Assembly: GCF_036711975.1 (NCBI RefSeq)
Contig: NC_091972.1
Coordinates: forward strand, 10,359,001-10,423,000
Length of the DNA stretch: 64,000 bases
Direction: 5' to 3'
DNA from: Onthophagus taurus
Lineage: Eukaryota; Arthropoda; Insecta; Coleoptera; Scarabaeidae
Shown here: one piece after another, positions 45,924 to 57,425 of the stretch
How positions within the stretch are numbered: position 1 is the first letter of the stretch
Layout: every line of letters starts with the position of its first letter
Translations under genes and position numbers: made by a program
Notes under the pieces: generated by a model
Databases searched by the model: none
What the model was told of the DNA's origin: nothing
What the model saw: the letters and a program-made list of their open reading frames with translations, nothing else

Positions 45924-46361
45924 ATGTCGGGAAAGATATCTAATAACAGTTTGAAAATGAACAATGACCCACCCGGTGCGTGGTTGAAAGCGGGTTCGGT
46001 TGATACAAGTGTAAAATTAGCTGGTGAAGAGGCGAAGGATCGTTTATATGAACCAAAACATAAAAAAAAATTAGTGAGGGTTTTAACAGTTGTTGCGTAC
46101 GTTTTTTTTGTATCGTTGGCCGCGATTATGTTGTCGTTGTATTATATTTTTTTGTGGAAAGGTTATCCTAAAGAGGTCGGTTATGATCGCCAATCAGGTA
46201 CAACGATCAGATTTCTAAATAAATTTTCACTAATGAGAACATTTAACCTATTTTTATGTGTAATTTTTTTTTTACAATTTAATGAGATATTCTTTTTTAT
46301 AGAGCGTAATTTAAACGAACCTTTAAGAGACACATCTGGAGGAAATTGTACCACCAATTGA
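45924..46361 (+). CDS. InaF-motif single-pass membrane protein, copy 2
   Basis: The frame encodes a polar N-terminus, then LVRVLTVVAYVFFVSLAAIM followed by LSLYYIFLW (about residues 50-78), an unusually well conserved InaF motif. A donor at 46198 and an acceptor ending at 46302 define a 105-nt intron; removing it gives 110 residues ending GGNCTTN. Because 105 is a multiple of three and the intron has no stop codon, the unspliced frame is also open (145 residues) and would add a second hydrophobic stretch. InaF-type proteins are small membrane subunits; in flies one isoform supports TRP channels. It is paralogous to the gene at 44276, most similar across the membrane span, and converges with UTP25. 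Confidence 0.82.
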   Translation: MSGKISNNSLKMNNDPPGAWLKAGSVDTSVKLAGEEAKDRLYEPKHKKKLVRVLTVVAYVFFVSLAAIMLSLYYIFLWKGYPKEVGYDRQSGTTIRFLNKFSLMRTFNLFLCVIFFLQFNEIFFFIERNLNEPLRDTSGGNCTTN

Positions 46362-46534
46362 AAAATCTACACTTCCAAACCAAACATTATCTAGGTCTAA
46401 AAACAATTTGAGACCAAAAACTAAATGTTGATCATTATTTTGTCATTATATTTACTGATACTCAGTAACTTATTTATTGTATTTATTTAATTGTAGAAAA
46501 TAGGAATTAAATTATAACTATTAAAATGTACGTC

Positions 46535-46550
46535 TTTATTTTTCTTTATT
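46535..46550 (-). terminator. UTP25 polyadenylation signals
   Basis: Two TTTATT words on the plus strand (AATAAA on the minus strand) at 46535-46540 and 46545-46550, about 30-40 bases past the stop codon. Confidence 0.55.
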
Positions 46551-46576
46551 TACATTAACATTTTAATATTTTTAAC

Positions 46577-49500
46577 TTAATTTCCATCAGTTACTAACAT
46601 ATGAACCGTTTTTTCCGATTGTATCATTTTCGCGGCTCTTTCTGTACTAACTATCGTTGCTAATTGTTGGGCGTCATATTTTGTATAAAGAACTGTTACT
46701 GTCATGTTGGACATGCTTCCAATCTTTTTATTCATATTAGCTTCCTGAAAACATTAACACATTACTCCAACATTTTTTTAAAACACTAAGACATACCTGC
46801 ATAAAATTACATATTTCATAATAAAAATGTGGAAAAGTTGGTGGTTGATAAAAAACGATGTGACGTATTCCTTTTATACGAATTCGATTAAAAAAATGAT
46901 GTCTTTCTGTGTATAAGAGAAATTGAACATCACCGTGGAAGAAAATATCTCTTGCTCTTGCTATTTTAGCCTCCTACAAAGAAATAGAGATAATCTAATT
47001 AATTATAAACTTTTGCAGCATGGATTATTGCAAGCACATAAGGAAAATTATCTTTTAAATAAGGAATAACACGAATTTGTTGTATAAACACTAATGTGCT
47101 ATGTTATATGCTAGAGCAGTATGAAGCTCGGACTGCGTTGATGTTTGTATGTGTTCTAACGGTGGTCCTGGTTCCACCCACGATAAGCTCTCAACCAAAA
47201 CATTTTGGCAGCTAACAATGTTTAAGATACAAAAACATTACCGTGCTCCAACTAGCTGCAGTCATGCACGTCTCATTGAAATAAGAAAGTTTCACCGGAC
47301 CTTGTACAAGAAAGCAAGAAGATATATGATTAACCATACAAATAACCATCAAAATATTTTAGATTATATAGTATACTGATGATATGATGAAATTGTATCA
47401 TATTTGATGATGCAATTTTCACAAAGAAAGACATTTTTCTCGAGAAGTGTTTTCAAGATTGGCTAAGCGATTATGGAAAACTGGCAACGTGAAGCTTTGT
47501 TGATTTTCGTCAGGCGTACGACAGTATACACAGAAAGAAGCTCTATAAGGCAACTTTTAAAATAACACAAAGTCTGAAACAAGGAGATGGGTTAGTGCAG
47601 ACTCTTTTCAACAGGAGAAGAATGCGGTATAATAAAAATGTTAGTGGGAAGAAACAACTTACTAACATACAAATCAGTACAGGGTGTCCAAATTTCGATG
47701 GGCTTGCAGGGCATCTCAGTTATTATGAAAAATAGAAAGTTGCGGCTTTCGCGAACCTGAGTTACTTTTTTGTGAAACTTACAATGGCGCAAACCTTTTT
47801 CAGATTTTCAGACACCTCCTGTATCTCGGCTAGGATAGGAGATATCTTTCACTGGATCTGACCCTTGGACGAACGTATTCTCTTTATAAAGAAAATACAC
47901 TTGAACCTGTGAATTTTTAATGAATGTTTTTACCTACGTTTCCATGCACCCATCAGTGATTCTTGGAAAAGATGTGATCTCTTTCATAAGAAAATTAAAT
48001 GTGCTGTGAGTGAACAGCTAAAACAAGAATTGCAACGTGAACAAGAATTACACCAGAGGAAATGCCAGACAAGGATTAAAAGACGATACGACCTTGGCAA
48101 AATCATCTGACGTCACTGTAATCACCTTTGACTTAATGAAAACCCTACCTACCCATGTGTTGAGTACTGGAATAGTGTATTACAAGAGACAGCTTTGGAC
48201 TTTTTGCTTTGGAATTCACAACATGGGGACAGATGATGCCTGCATGCTTGTTTGGAAAGAATCTGATGCTTCGCGAGGACCCCAAGAAATTAGTAAATCA
48301 AACAAGTTACCTTTTTAAAAATTTGTGGCTACTAAAAAGTAGTCATGTATTCTGACCAAAGTGGAGGACAGAATAGAAACATAAAGATGTCGTTGTTCTG
48401 TCAGTATGTTGTATCTCACCCGGATTTTACTATTGAAGAAATAGACCATACATTTTTGGATAGTGGACATTCATATTTACCATGTGACCAAGATTTTGGT
48501 CTAATAGAAAAAAATAAAAAATTCTTCACAGAAATATAAGTTCCAGAAAACTGGTTCGAAGTAATTAAAACAGCAATCATTCAAGATAATACGGATGAGT
48601 GGAAGTGATTTTTTCTCTTCCAAATAGCTGGAAAAAATATAACCAACAGAAAAATTTCGGTTAGTAACACCAAGATGGAGTGGTTAAAAGTTCAGTGGCG
48701 AAGATTCCATAAAATTCATCAATTCTCAATTTTTTACAAGTATTCTAACAATGAAGATGTTCTCTTTAACGAAGTCAGTGTTAAAAAAAGGCAGTCAGTA
48801 ACCATAACACAACTATATGCATTCGAAAAATCAACCATAGCTGAAAGAAAAAGTTGCACTTCATCCCGCACTTTTTATAACAACCTGAATTGCTCCAACA
48901 GTGACAGAGAAGAGGTGTATTATGATGAGACAGATGATGAATAGCTCTTGTACTATGTATTTTGATTGATTTTTGTATAAACTTGTCCTAAAGTGGTGTA
49001 ACTTGTTTATTATTTTAAATTGAACCAAAATATTAGAAATGCAGAAGTGATGTTACCCACATTTTTTCCTATAATATTAACTTAATAAATACAAAAATAC
49101 ACAGAAATTGTAAATTTGAAACTTCTTTTTATAAATTAAAAATAAAACAATTAAAATACTGTTCACAAAAGAAGTTAAATTCAAAAAAATATTTATCAAA
49201 TTTAAAATCCCCATTTTGCGCTGACGGCCTCATTTATCCTTCCGATAAGTTTATCCGCCGGATGGTTGTCAGGTAGATTTATCAAGTATATAGAGTAATT
49301 CAAATTCGACCCCCACCATTGGGATCTCAGAAACCATAAGAGATACAGAAATGGTTAAATGGGGGCAAAGTTTTGTATCTTAGAGCTCATCAGTTTTCAA
49401 CAAAGTTTTTGGATCCAGCCGTTTTAATTTTTAAAATATGGCCGAAAAACAAAAAAGCGACTTTTTCGTTTTTTGCCTATAACTTCTTTATTTTTCGTTT

Positions 49501-51905
49501 TTTTCGTGAATCTGAAAAAACATTTTTAAAGCAACTTTTTATGAAAAATGTAATGACACAACCACAAATTTACTCAGACGTTTCGTTTTTGTGATACTAT
49601 CATCAGGTTTACTTTTTCTTATGAACGCCATATTTGATTTTCACACCAAAAAATAGAATAATTAATTCCGATTTCAATGATATGTCACACAATGTATTTC
49701 ATTTAAAAAAACATTGAATTATTCAAAAAAAAAAAAATAAACCAGATGACAATTTGAAAAAATTATATATAATTTGTGGGGGTCGAATTTGAATTACCCT
49801 GTATTGTGGAACTGGTCCTAAGTATATGATGCAAACATTGTAAAATGAGAAAGCTTTTAGTATTATGACTTTAATAAGTTTAGATGAGGATAAAAAAATC
49901 TTCTTTTGATTATTAAAGTTAATTATGATGTCAAAAATGATATAAATTATAATAAAATAATATAATGATATAAAGATATCAAAGATTCATTACTTACCTT
50001 TGAATATTCACAAATTTGTACAAATCCAATATCTTCCTTTTTAAAATAATTCCTAATTTTCACATAATCAAAATAACTGGCAACATAAATCATTGTCTGT
50101 TTCATCAAGGGATCTCTTTGTTGTGGTAAAATCTTATTAATAAAAAAATCAAATCGGGCATCAATCGAATGTTCAACACTATTAACATTGATTTTTTGAA
50201 AAACGTGTGGTAATTGAACAAAGACTTGGCCAATAGACCCAAATTGAATTTCATTTACCACTTTAACTTTTCCTGCATAATTAAAACACTTTTTATTAAA
50301 TATCGAATTTATCTCCGGTAAAATGAGCGATGAAAAAATTAAAGTTTGGCGATAATATTTTGCCCAACCATTTAAGCTCCAGTGGCGAACTCGCGAAAAA
50401 TCTGTTCCATGTGAATCTTTTGGTTGTAAATGGATGTGATTCATAATGTGAAGAACATGGTCCCAATTTTGCATAAGAAACAATTCCATTTGGTCGAATA
50501 TTAATAATTCAATTGAAGCTAAAAAATCAAAATCTCGTTCTGATTCACCTTCAGCTCCAATTATCGTACGTAAACCTAAAGGTGACGCTATTATTATGTC
50601 AGAAGAATAAAAAGCTGCATATAATTTTAAACTCTTTTTTGTTACTGTGATTCCAATCTTAAAATCATCACTTGTATTTCCAGAAAATGTTAATTCATAA
50701 TCTTCAGGTTTTGGATTCTTTTTAGGCATTTGTAATTCATTACCTGTGTAGTCTTCAATAAATCGATTTTTATTTATAACATTTCCTTTATCCTCAGTTA
50801 TTAAAATATTTATTAATAATTGAATAATTTTATATGCAGATGATTTAAATGGTACTATAATTAAAATTTTAGGTCTAACAAGACCTTGATCTCTAAATTC
50901 TTCAGGAACATCATCTTTTTTAGACAACCTCGCATTATGATGTAAAACTTTCGTTCGCGTTTTTAAAATATGATTCACAACATGTAAACAATAAACAAAT
51001 CGGATTTCTTCTGCATTATCAAAAGTTCTCCCAGGAAAATAAAAATCTTGGTAATTATTTATTATAGAAAAAATTTCACCTTGCAATGAAGTTAAAGGTA
51101 TTGATTTTAATTTATCATTACTTGATAAAGAAGTATTACTTCTAATTAAATTATCTTTAATTTGTGATTTTATAAATAAAGTTTCGTATGTTTCTTTATT
51201 TAAATTAATTTTTTTGGGGATTTCACCTGGTAAAGCAAATATTTTTTGTTCAAGGATTGTGTTTGATGTCACATTTTCATCACTTTTTGATTCTTCATTA
51301 CATTGTGGTATCTGAATGATTAATCGATTCAATTTTGACCAATTTTCTATGGTTGTTGTTGATGTAGTAGGAAGATTTTGAACTGAATTTAATAAATTAG
51401 GGCTTAATTCAAACAATAAATGTTTACTAAACGGATCTTGACATGACTCTAAATCATTGTCTTCATTTTGTGTTTCAACATCATCATTTATCTCAATTTC
51501 TTCATCATCTTGATTCGTTTCAATCAATTCATTTTCATCTTTATAATCACTTTCCTCTACAAAATCTTCTTCATCAAAACTATCATTTAAATCATCGCCT
51601 GATTCATCTTCGTTACTCTCAATTTTTTTTTCGTTTGAGTAATGTTTAAATGTTGATAAAAGTTGTTGCATATTATCAACGTTATCATCACTATCCGAAG
51701 AAAATGTTTCTGGAGTATTTTCGATATATTCTTTCTTTCGTTTTTCATTTCTAACATCTTCGTTAACCTCTTCAACTTTTCGTTTAGTTCCAAAATTTCG
51801 ACGTTGATCTTTATTTGAGTATAAACTATAGGTTTTTCGTTCTTTTTTAGGTTTGCCTTTTTGATTTCGCTTTTTCTTACGATTATTAAACTTATTTTTA
51901 CCCAT
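46577..51905 (-). CDS. UTP25: U3 snoRNA-associated protein 25 (UTP25, digestive-organ expansion factor)
   Basis: Three exons, 49998-51905, 46797-46973 and 46577-46744, join in phase 0 to 750 residues (human protein about 756). The N-terminus is basic (KNKFNNRKKKRNQKGKPKKE), a nucleolar signal, followed by a long acidic region, then the helicase-like core: LQGEIFSIINNYQDFYFPGR, RPKILIIVPFKSSAYKIIQL, SSDIIIASPLGLRTIIG, LLIFDQMELFLMQNWDHV and SRVRHWSLNGWAKYYRQTLI. Exon 2 continues ARARDIFFHGDVQFLLYTER and KGIRHIVFYQPPTFPHFYYE. The last exon ends VTVLYTKYDAQQLATIVSTE plus RAAKMIQSEKTVHML. UTP25 is a DEAD-helicase-like component of the SSU processome required for 18S rRNA maturation; canonical helicase residues are degenerate in the family. 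Intron 1 (46974-49997) holds several transposon remnants. Confidence 0.94.
47380..47660 (+). mobile_element. LINE reverse-transcriptase fragment
   Basis: Plus-strand pieces read DFRQAYDSI, RKKLYKATFKITQSLKQGDG and LVQTLFN in shifting frames. This is the first part of a reverse-transcriptase core (FVDFRKAYDS...LKQGDGLS). It lies in UTP25 intron 1 and is inactive. Confidence 0.6.
47672..47775. repeat. interspersed repeat, copy 2
   Basis: Reverse complement of the segment at 3165-3250 with few differences. It starts at acagggtgtccaaatttcg, a typical transposon-terminus wording. Confidence 0.6.
47990..48945 (+). pseudogene. transposon-derived protein remnant (DUF7869-like)
   Basis: Broken frames in UTP25 intron 1 read FCFGIHNMGTDDACMLVWKE and SDASRGPQEISK, then YSDQSGGQNRNIKMSLF, then TIEEIDHTFLDSGHSYLPCD followed by QDFGLIEK. 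This resembles the domain found in many copies in insect genomes (YSDxCxGQNRN, EIDHxFxxSGHSxLPxDRDFGxIEK). In-frame stops separate the blocks, and the C-terminal part is Glu/Asp-rich. It is probably a decayed DNA transposon protein of uncertain superfamily. The DUF number is from memory and needs a search. Confidence 0.55.
49292..49800. repeat. MITE-like element in UTP25 intron 1 (about 510 bp)
   Basis: The 25-base ends, 49292-49316 (agagtaattcaaattcgacc...) and 49776-49800, are inverted repeats with one difference. The interior contains no recognisable coding sequence; the 73-residue frame inside is not a gene. Confidence 0.75.
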
Positions 51906-52122
51906 TTTGATTTAAAATGTACTGTTTATTTGATTATTTTGACATGTGATGACTTTTAGGTTAGGTTAAAATACCAACATTTGATTCATAACCTTAACCG
52001 CCATCTACAATTGAGTAGTGGAACTTAATTGTTAAAAAAAATAAATATTTTCAAATCTTGATTTTAATTCGTAATATCTTTTTCGTTTACGTTTTTTAGT
52101 GTTATTAACGTGTTCAATAACT

Positions 52123-52245
52123 ATGTCGAGCAATTTACCGCCGCAGGATCAAGTTATACTCAACTTTAATAAAGCTCGCTTTTGTGACGTTTTCGAAGGA
52201 AACTATAAATGTTTTTTGGTCGATGGAATAAATCTAACTATTTAA
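52123..52245 (+). CDS. short open frame divergent from UTP25, 40 residues
   Basis: A consensus acceptor-like tttttag at about 52100 precedes an ATG opening a 40-residue frame starting MSSNLPPQDQVILNFNKARF. Its codon composition is unlike the surrounding AT-rich DNA and it lies 217 bp from the UTP25 start on the opposite strand. It could be the 5' exon of a gene truncated by the retrotransposon fragments that follow, or a small peptide. No family is recognised. Confidence 0.25.
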   Translation: MSSNLPPQDQVILNFNKARFCDVFEGNYKCFLVDGINLTI

Positions 52246-52379
52246 CATTTTCTATTTGAAGACATAGAGCTAAGTACTCATTGAATTGGATTACAAGGAT
52301 TATCTGCGTGATGTTGAGAATACCATCATTTCCAATCCCAATTAGTTTTGATCACTTGTAAAGAGTAGAAGAAGAAACT

Positions 52380-52800
52380 CCATCTCCCATCGAGCTTTTT
52401 GCAACAGATGGGATGGGACAGCAGCAGGTGTCTTTGCTAAGAAAACTCTGCTCTACCCTGACCGGAAGAGATCTACTCAATTTCTGGGAAAATCAAAAAG
52501 TGACTTGATGCTTCTCATCCACTTCCTGACCGGACACTGCAGGTTACGTAAGCACATGTATTACATAAAGCTGGCGAATACACAGATTGTTTGTGACTTT
52601 ACCAACCTCGCGTACTTAATGGAATCAATTTTTTGAGTACCATGGCTCCAAATTTCGGATATAAGGAACATATCTTTCTGTTCTATATTAACGTTCATGA
52701 AAAGATTGGGCTGGTTTTCTGACCTTGAATGAACAGTAACTGTAGGGCCCGCTGAGGCCTAAGTGCTGTGAAGAAACTCACCCCCACGTAAAACTACATA
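52380..52800 (+). mobile_element. 3' end of an R1/LOA-like retrotransposon
   Basis: Plus-strand frame gives LMLLIHFLTGHCRLRKHMYY followed by IKLANTQIV, matching the post-RNase H segment LTGHCxLxxHL of R1/LOA/I elements. A short non-coding tail (agggcccgctgaggcctaag) follows, as in the 3' UTR of these elements. Only the terminal portion is present. Confidence 0.6.
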
Positions 52801-52834
52801 CATACAAGAGTAGAAGAAATGTTGAGTTTATTAA

Positions 52835-53566
52835 ATGTTGCTTCAGAACTGTTCGGAACTGCAGAAGTCCAGGCCTATACATATCAATTTGATGATATCC
52901 AACGCTTTGCGAATGCTAGGTTTTGTGAAGAGATCCTCAAGTTCTTTTACAAGTGTTACTACAATCAAAATACTGCACTTTGCTTTCGTTTACAGTACTC
53001 TTAACTATTGCAGTGTCGTTTGGTGCTCGCAGTAACAAACGTACATATCCAGGATTGTAAGAATTCAAAAGAAGTTTGTTAAATACTTATGTTTTAAATA
53101 TTCAATACAACACTCTGGCTATGACTCTTCTTGCAAACAATTCTTCTTCAAGCTTATACATAGTATATGCATGCACCATCTCCTATCCCTGAACCGTCCA
53201 CTTCTAAACTACCTTCACGGTTTCTTTCCAAGTCTTCTTCATCGAGAGAATCATTATTTCTCAGGTTCAGATCTAGAAGAAGTTTTAGAACATAAGCTAA
53301 CGACCCAACCCAAGAAAGAGAACACGAATTTTATAGATCTCTTAGCATTTCCGACAATAAAAACTAGAAGTAACACTAGTACGGAGATGAAAACGTTTTT
53401 GTGTACTAAACATCGTAAAACTAGGATGTGTAATGATCAGAGAAAGAAAGTTGAAGCGGTTTCTTTGTGGAATGATGTTATTCATTCTAGAATTTCGGAA
53501 ATGTCTGCTAACGTTTTGAAAAAAGTCATTAAGGCATTAAAGAAGAATTTCTTTTTAAATAATTAA
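52835..53566 (+). mobile_element. jockey/CR1-like LINE C-terminal fragment
   Basis: Frames give RPIHINLMISNALRMLGFVK followed by RSSSSFTS and TTIKILHFAFVYSTLNYCSV plus VWCSQ, then, after a stop, TYISRIVRIQKKFVKYLCFK. This is the conserved tail after reverse transcriptase in jockey/CR1-type elements (LGFVKRxxxxF, LxYxSVVWxPxY, RIExIQRKFxKY). The final 92 residues to 53566 are an open polar stretch that completes the element. No complete polymerase is present. Confidence 0.65.
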
Positions 53567-53599
53567 CTAAATTGATTGATATAATATTATTATTGCTAC

Positions 53600-54640
53600 C
53601 GGGAGTGGAACCGTCTCCTCACCGGAAGTTGGAAGCTGGAAGTTTTTTCCAGCGTAAGGCTACCTTTGAGGTCTCCCAACTATTGATGGGAGACCTTGAT
53701 CAACTATTGATGAAGCGGGTTGTGGTCCTATAAAGGACGTTTTCGCTGCCTCTTTGGCCAGCTTGTCCGCCTTTTCATTGCCCTCAATTCTCTGTGACCT
53801 AGAACCTACCACAGAGTAACATCGCCCCTAGCGAGTTCTCTCATTTTGCTGATATGATACACTTTCTGATCAGTTCCTTTTCTAGGTTCAAAACGGTGCA
53901 GAACTTCTGCTTGAAAAATGGTTATGTCCGAACAGAGGGGCAATTTAATACGACTATTTGGTCCACTAATGCCCATACCTACTCCAGATCCAACTGTCTT
54001 TGCAGCATTGGTGTACCAGACAAGGACTCCTCTTTTAAGTTGAGACTCACCCTTCGTCCAATCATCCCTGCTTCTAAATATGACCTTATACGACGTTTCA
54101 ATTTCAATCAAGTGGTTTAGACATGGGTTTTTGAGAATTTCGGGAAGATTACCTTGCATCAACTTGAGTGAAGACCATGTTTTCAGTGATAAGGCACTTA
54201 AAGCTGCGTCCTTTTGTATAAATGAAGTGATATGAGATCGAGTATGATGTGAGACAAGATATCATTGCACCCCTTATATTAAAACATGCTAACCGCTGGA
54301 TTTCTGCTAGCTGTTGTTGTGCTGTCTTATGATTTGTTTTTGGCCACCAAACAAGTGAGGCATAGCCGACCAAGGGTCTGATTATTGCTACGTATTCCCA
54401 AGAGACCTCCGGCAGATTTAGACAATAATGGCTTTTTTCCTCACCTGTCTAGTATTACCCCGAGATATTTGACTTCTGTTTTGAGGTTAATCGTTCTGCC
54501 TTCAAGCCCTCTGCTTCTGCACCAAGTGGTAGTAAATAGTAGGGCTTTCTGTATTAGTTGGGTTATGATTGTGTCATACTTACCTGAATCATGAATCAAT
54601 TTTTTGTTAAGGTGAAAGCACTCCCTTATTGATATATATT
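53600..54640 (-). mobile_element. R1/LOA-like reverse transcriptase and RNase H fragment
   Basis: Minus-strand pieces in order are LVGYASLVWWPKTNHKTAQQ followed by QLAEIQRLACFNIRGAM, the reverse-transcriptase tail, then VLVWYTNAAKTVGSGVGMGI with SGPNS and LPLCSDITIFQAEV, an RNase H domain in which the usual TDGS motif reads TNAA. Frameshifts separate the parts. The same type of element left fragments at 35236-35460 and perhaps 52380-52800. Confidence 0.75.
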
Positions 54641-54649
54641 AAGGTTAAT

Positions 54650-56740
54650 AAAAAGAATTTTGAGATAATATGTATATATACCGATTTATTTTTAACACTA
54701 ACATATTACATGATATCACATGTTACTTGCACACATTGAGTGTTGTACGTAATTATTATTGACCTCACGTCGATGTGGGACGAAGTACAAGTACTTTTTT
54801 AATTCTCTTAAACGCCTAAATGCCACGGTCGAGCGAAACGGTCCGGAAAAGATTGCCGCCGTGCGAATATCGTTGTGTCTATATCTCTTAATAAATAAAT
54901 TTGGTTTAAAAAGTTGGGGGGCGGATTCCCGATTTCAGGACCGTTTCTTTCGACGCAACGCCTTTTTTTTCCATTTTCTTTTTTTTAGAAACAATCGTTT
55001 CAAATTATTGCAATCTTATCAAAATATTTTAAAACTTTTTCTGTGCATATATTATTTTAATTTTTTACTTAATTTTTTTCTTCTCTCATTTCCACACTTT
55101 TATTTCACCTTTTTTTCATATTCGCATCTTTAGAATAAAAACACAGCTATTTTTGTCTTTAAAAAACTGTATAATAATTGATTGCCTTATGTTTTCCCAT
55201 TATCATTTTCTTTTCCAAGCTATTTCCATATTACTTTATAATTATTTTTTTTTGTAATAATAAAATTGCAATCTCAACAAAGTAAAGTTTTACTTAATGC
55301 ACCACAACAATTTGTTATTTTCTTATATATTAACAGTTTTCTTTTTTATTTACTTTTTTAACTTCAATTGTGCCCTTGTATTGTTTTTCTTTTTCTTTAA
55401 TTGTTTTATAAAGTAGGTTTTCGTTTTTTTATTTTAATGCAATTCCAAAATATGTTTTTTTTTTATTTTAAACTATTTGTTATTTTTCTTACTTGATTCA
55501 ATTAATTTATTTATAGCCTTTTAATATTTTTGAATCGAAGATATTTTTAAAGAACTTAAAATTTGTGTTAAAACATTAAAAAAAAAACATCTCCGATTCT
55601 TATCAATTATTATTAATTAGGAAATAATGTGGTCATGGCAAGACAGAATGAATATTTTTTTTCTCAAATTTTTTTTTAATTAATAACGAACGTAAAAAAT
55701 TAACTACCTATGGTGTACGCTATCAGATATATTACTTTTTTTATTTCATTTCATCATCTTAATAAAAAAAATCATTGACGCCATTTATCTAAGAAGTTTT
55801 TTTTTAAAGGACGGTTTTTTTGAACGAGTATCATTTGTAATTAATTTACTTTCTAAAATAATTTAAGTAACGTTATAGACAATCCCCTTCTTATTTAAAT
55901 AAAAGTGGCGTGCTCAATAACACCCTTTTTTATTAGCAAAATAATACTGGCTCACTTACTTCTTAGCTTTTAATGGCCAATGATAAGGACTAGAATTGCT
56001 CGCTCCCATGCTGCCTTACAGGATACATTTATTAAAAGTTGTAAGTTACACATAAAAAAAGATTGTAGTAATTGACGGTAACTTTAAAGATACAATTTTA
56101 ACACTTACAACAATCTGCAAAAAATTAATTAAATCAAATTAAAAAAAAATTGTTGGTAAGGTTGTGATAAAGTAAATGGTGACTATGTTAAATGGTTGAT
56201 TTAAGATTAATTTATACAAGATCTTGTATTTAAATAACACTAAAAAGTATTTGAAGTGATTCTTTATTAGCAATTAAAGAAATAATCTAAAAATTTTACG
56301 ATTTTTATTGAAGAATCTACCTAAAGTACTGTGAACTTGGTCAGAACGTTCAATTAGCAAGAAATGAATGGAAAATGTGTATGAGCTCTGGCAGAAGCAA
56401 AAAGAAAAGTTAAATTATCTAATAATATAACTGTGTGTAAAGAAAACTTAGATTGTTGAACGAATTCGCGGATATGTCGCTCTACTTATTGCCATAAAGT
56501 GTGACATCACTTCCAAGTTGATGATAATTAAAAAAAAAACACAAATAAACCAAAGTACTTTGTGTAAAGTGTTCCACAACAATTTTTTTTTCTGGGAATA
56601 TTGTTGATAACCATAGAATTAATTTTGATGACTCATCAAAAACGACATTTACCGCTTTATACATTGTATACATAAAGTAAGGAATAAATTTGTTTAAAAT
56701 TCGGGGAAAATTCTTTCAAAAAACATACAGACATCTATGT
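54650..56740. other. AT-rich, pyrimidine-biased plus strand; no gene
   Basis: A less AT-rich patch at 54755-54965 may be a relic exon, promoter or transposon end; it has no recognisable product. From about 54970 to 55900 the plus strand is strikingly T-rich. I see no RNA gene. Confidence 0.45.
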
Positions 56741-56752
56741 TATGTTATTTAA

Positions 56753-57358
56753 CGCGCATTTTTTGAGATAAAATTGAGTTAAGTTGAAATTTTTAAATGA
56801 GAATGATTTATCATATCGATAATCAGCTGTCTTTGAAAAAAATGGCAATAATTTAAGGTTAATGCAAAATGATGCACTACCACTTTATGCAGTTAAGATT
56901 AAGCAATATTTCGATGAAGTAGCATTTCCCAAAAGATGGATTGGAAACTGTGGATCAATTGAATGGCCACCAAGGTCCCCCAATCTCAATCCTTTGGATT
57001 ATTTTTTATGGGGTTATCTCAAAAATATTGTATACAAAACTAAACCTGAAGTACTTTGCGATTTAAAAAGTAGAATTAGAAGAACCAATATTAGGGTCCA
57101 ACATGTATTTTTTTGATTGTTTGGTATACCACCAGGCATGAGGGGTTCGATTTCAGCATTTAATTTAGTAGAAAATTAGAATGTTAAGATAAAACAATGT
57201 TATCTTTTAACTGAAATAAAATAACAGTAGTTTTTTAACAGCTATTTTTCAAAGACAGCTGAATACCAACATAGGGTGTGCTACATGAAAAACACTCAGA
57301 ATATGTAACTCAATTTTGGGATACCTGTACATTCCAATTTTATCTCAAAAAATAAGCG
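56753..57358 (+). mobile_element. mariner-like element remnant with transposase fragment
   Basis: The frame 56862-57116 reads MQNDALPLYAVKIKQYFDEV, then IEWPPRSPNLNPLDYFLWGY with LKNIVYKTKP, the C-terminal catalytic region of Tc1/mariner transposases (WPxRSPDLNPLDFFLWG). The fragment sits between perfect 17-base inverted repeats (56824-56840 and 57245-57261, cagctgtctttgaaaaa) and outer, less perfect inverted ends (56753-56776 and 57335-57358). Most of the transposase is deleted. Confidence 0.75.
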
Positions 57359-57425
57359 TTAATTAAAATAACATATTTCAAGGAGCGACTTTTCAGCAAA
57401 AATTAAGAGGTGTCTTTCATATAAC

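Noticed and set aside
49373-49594. 73-residue plus-strand frame
   Set aside because: Sits between the inverted ends of a MITE and has no codon structure.
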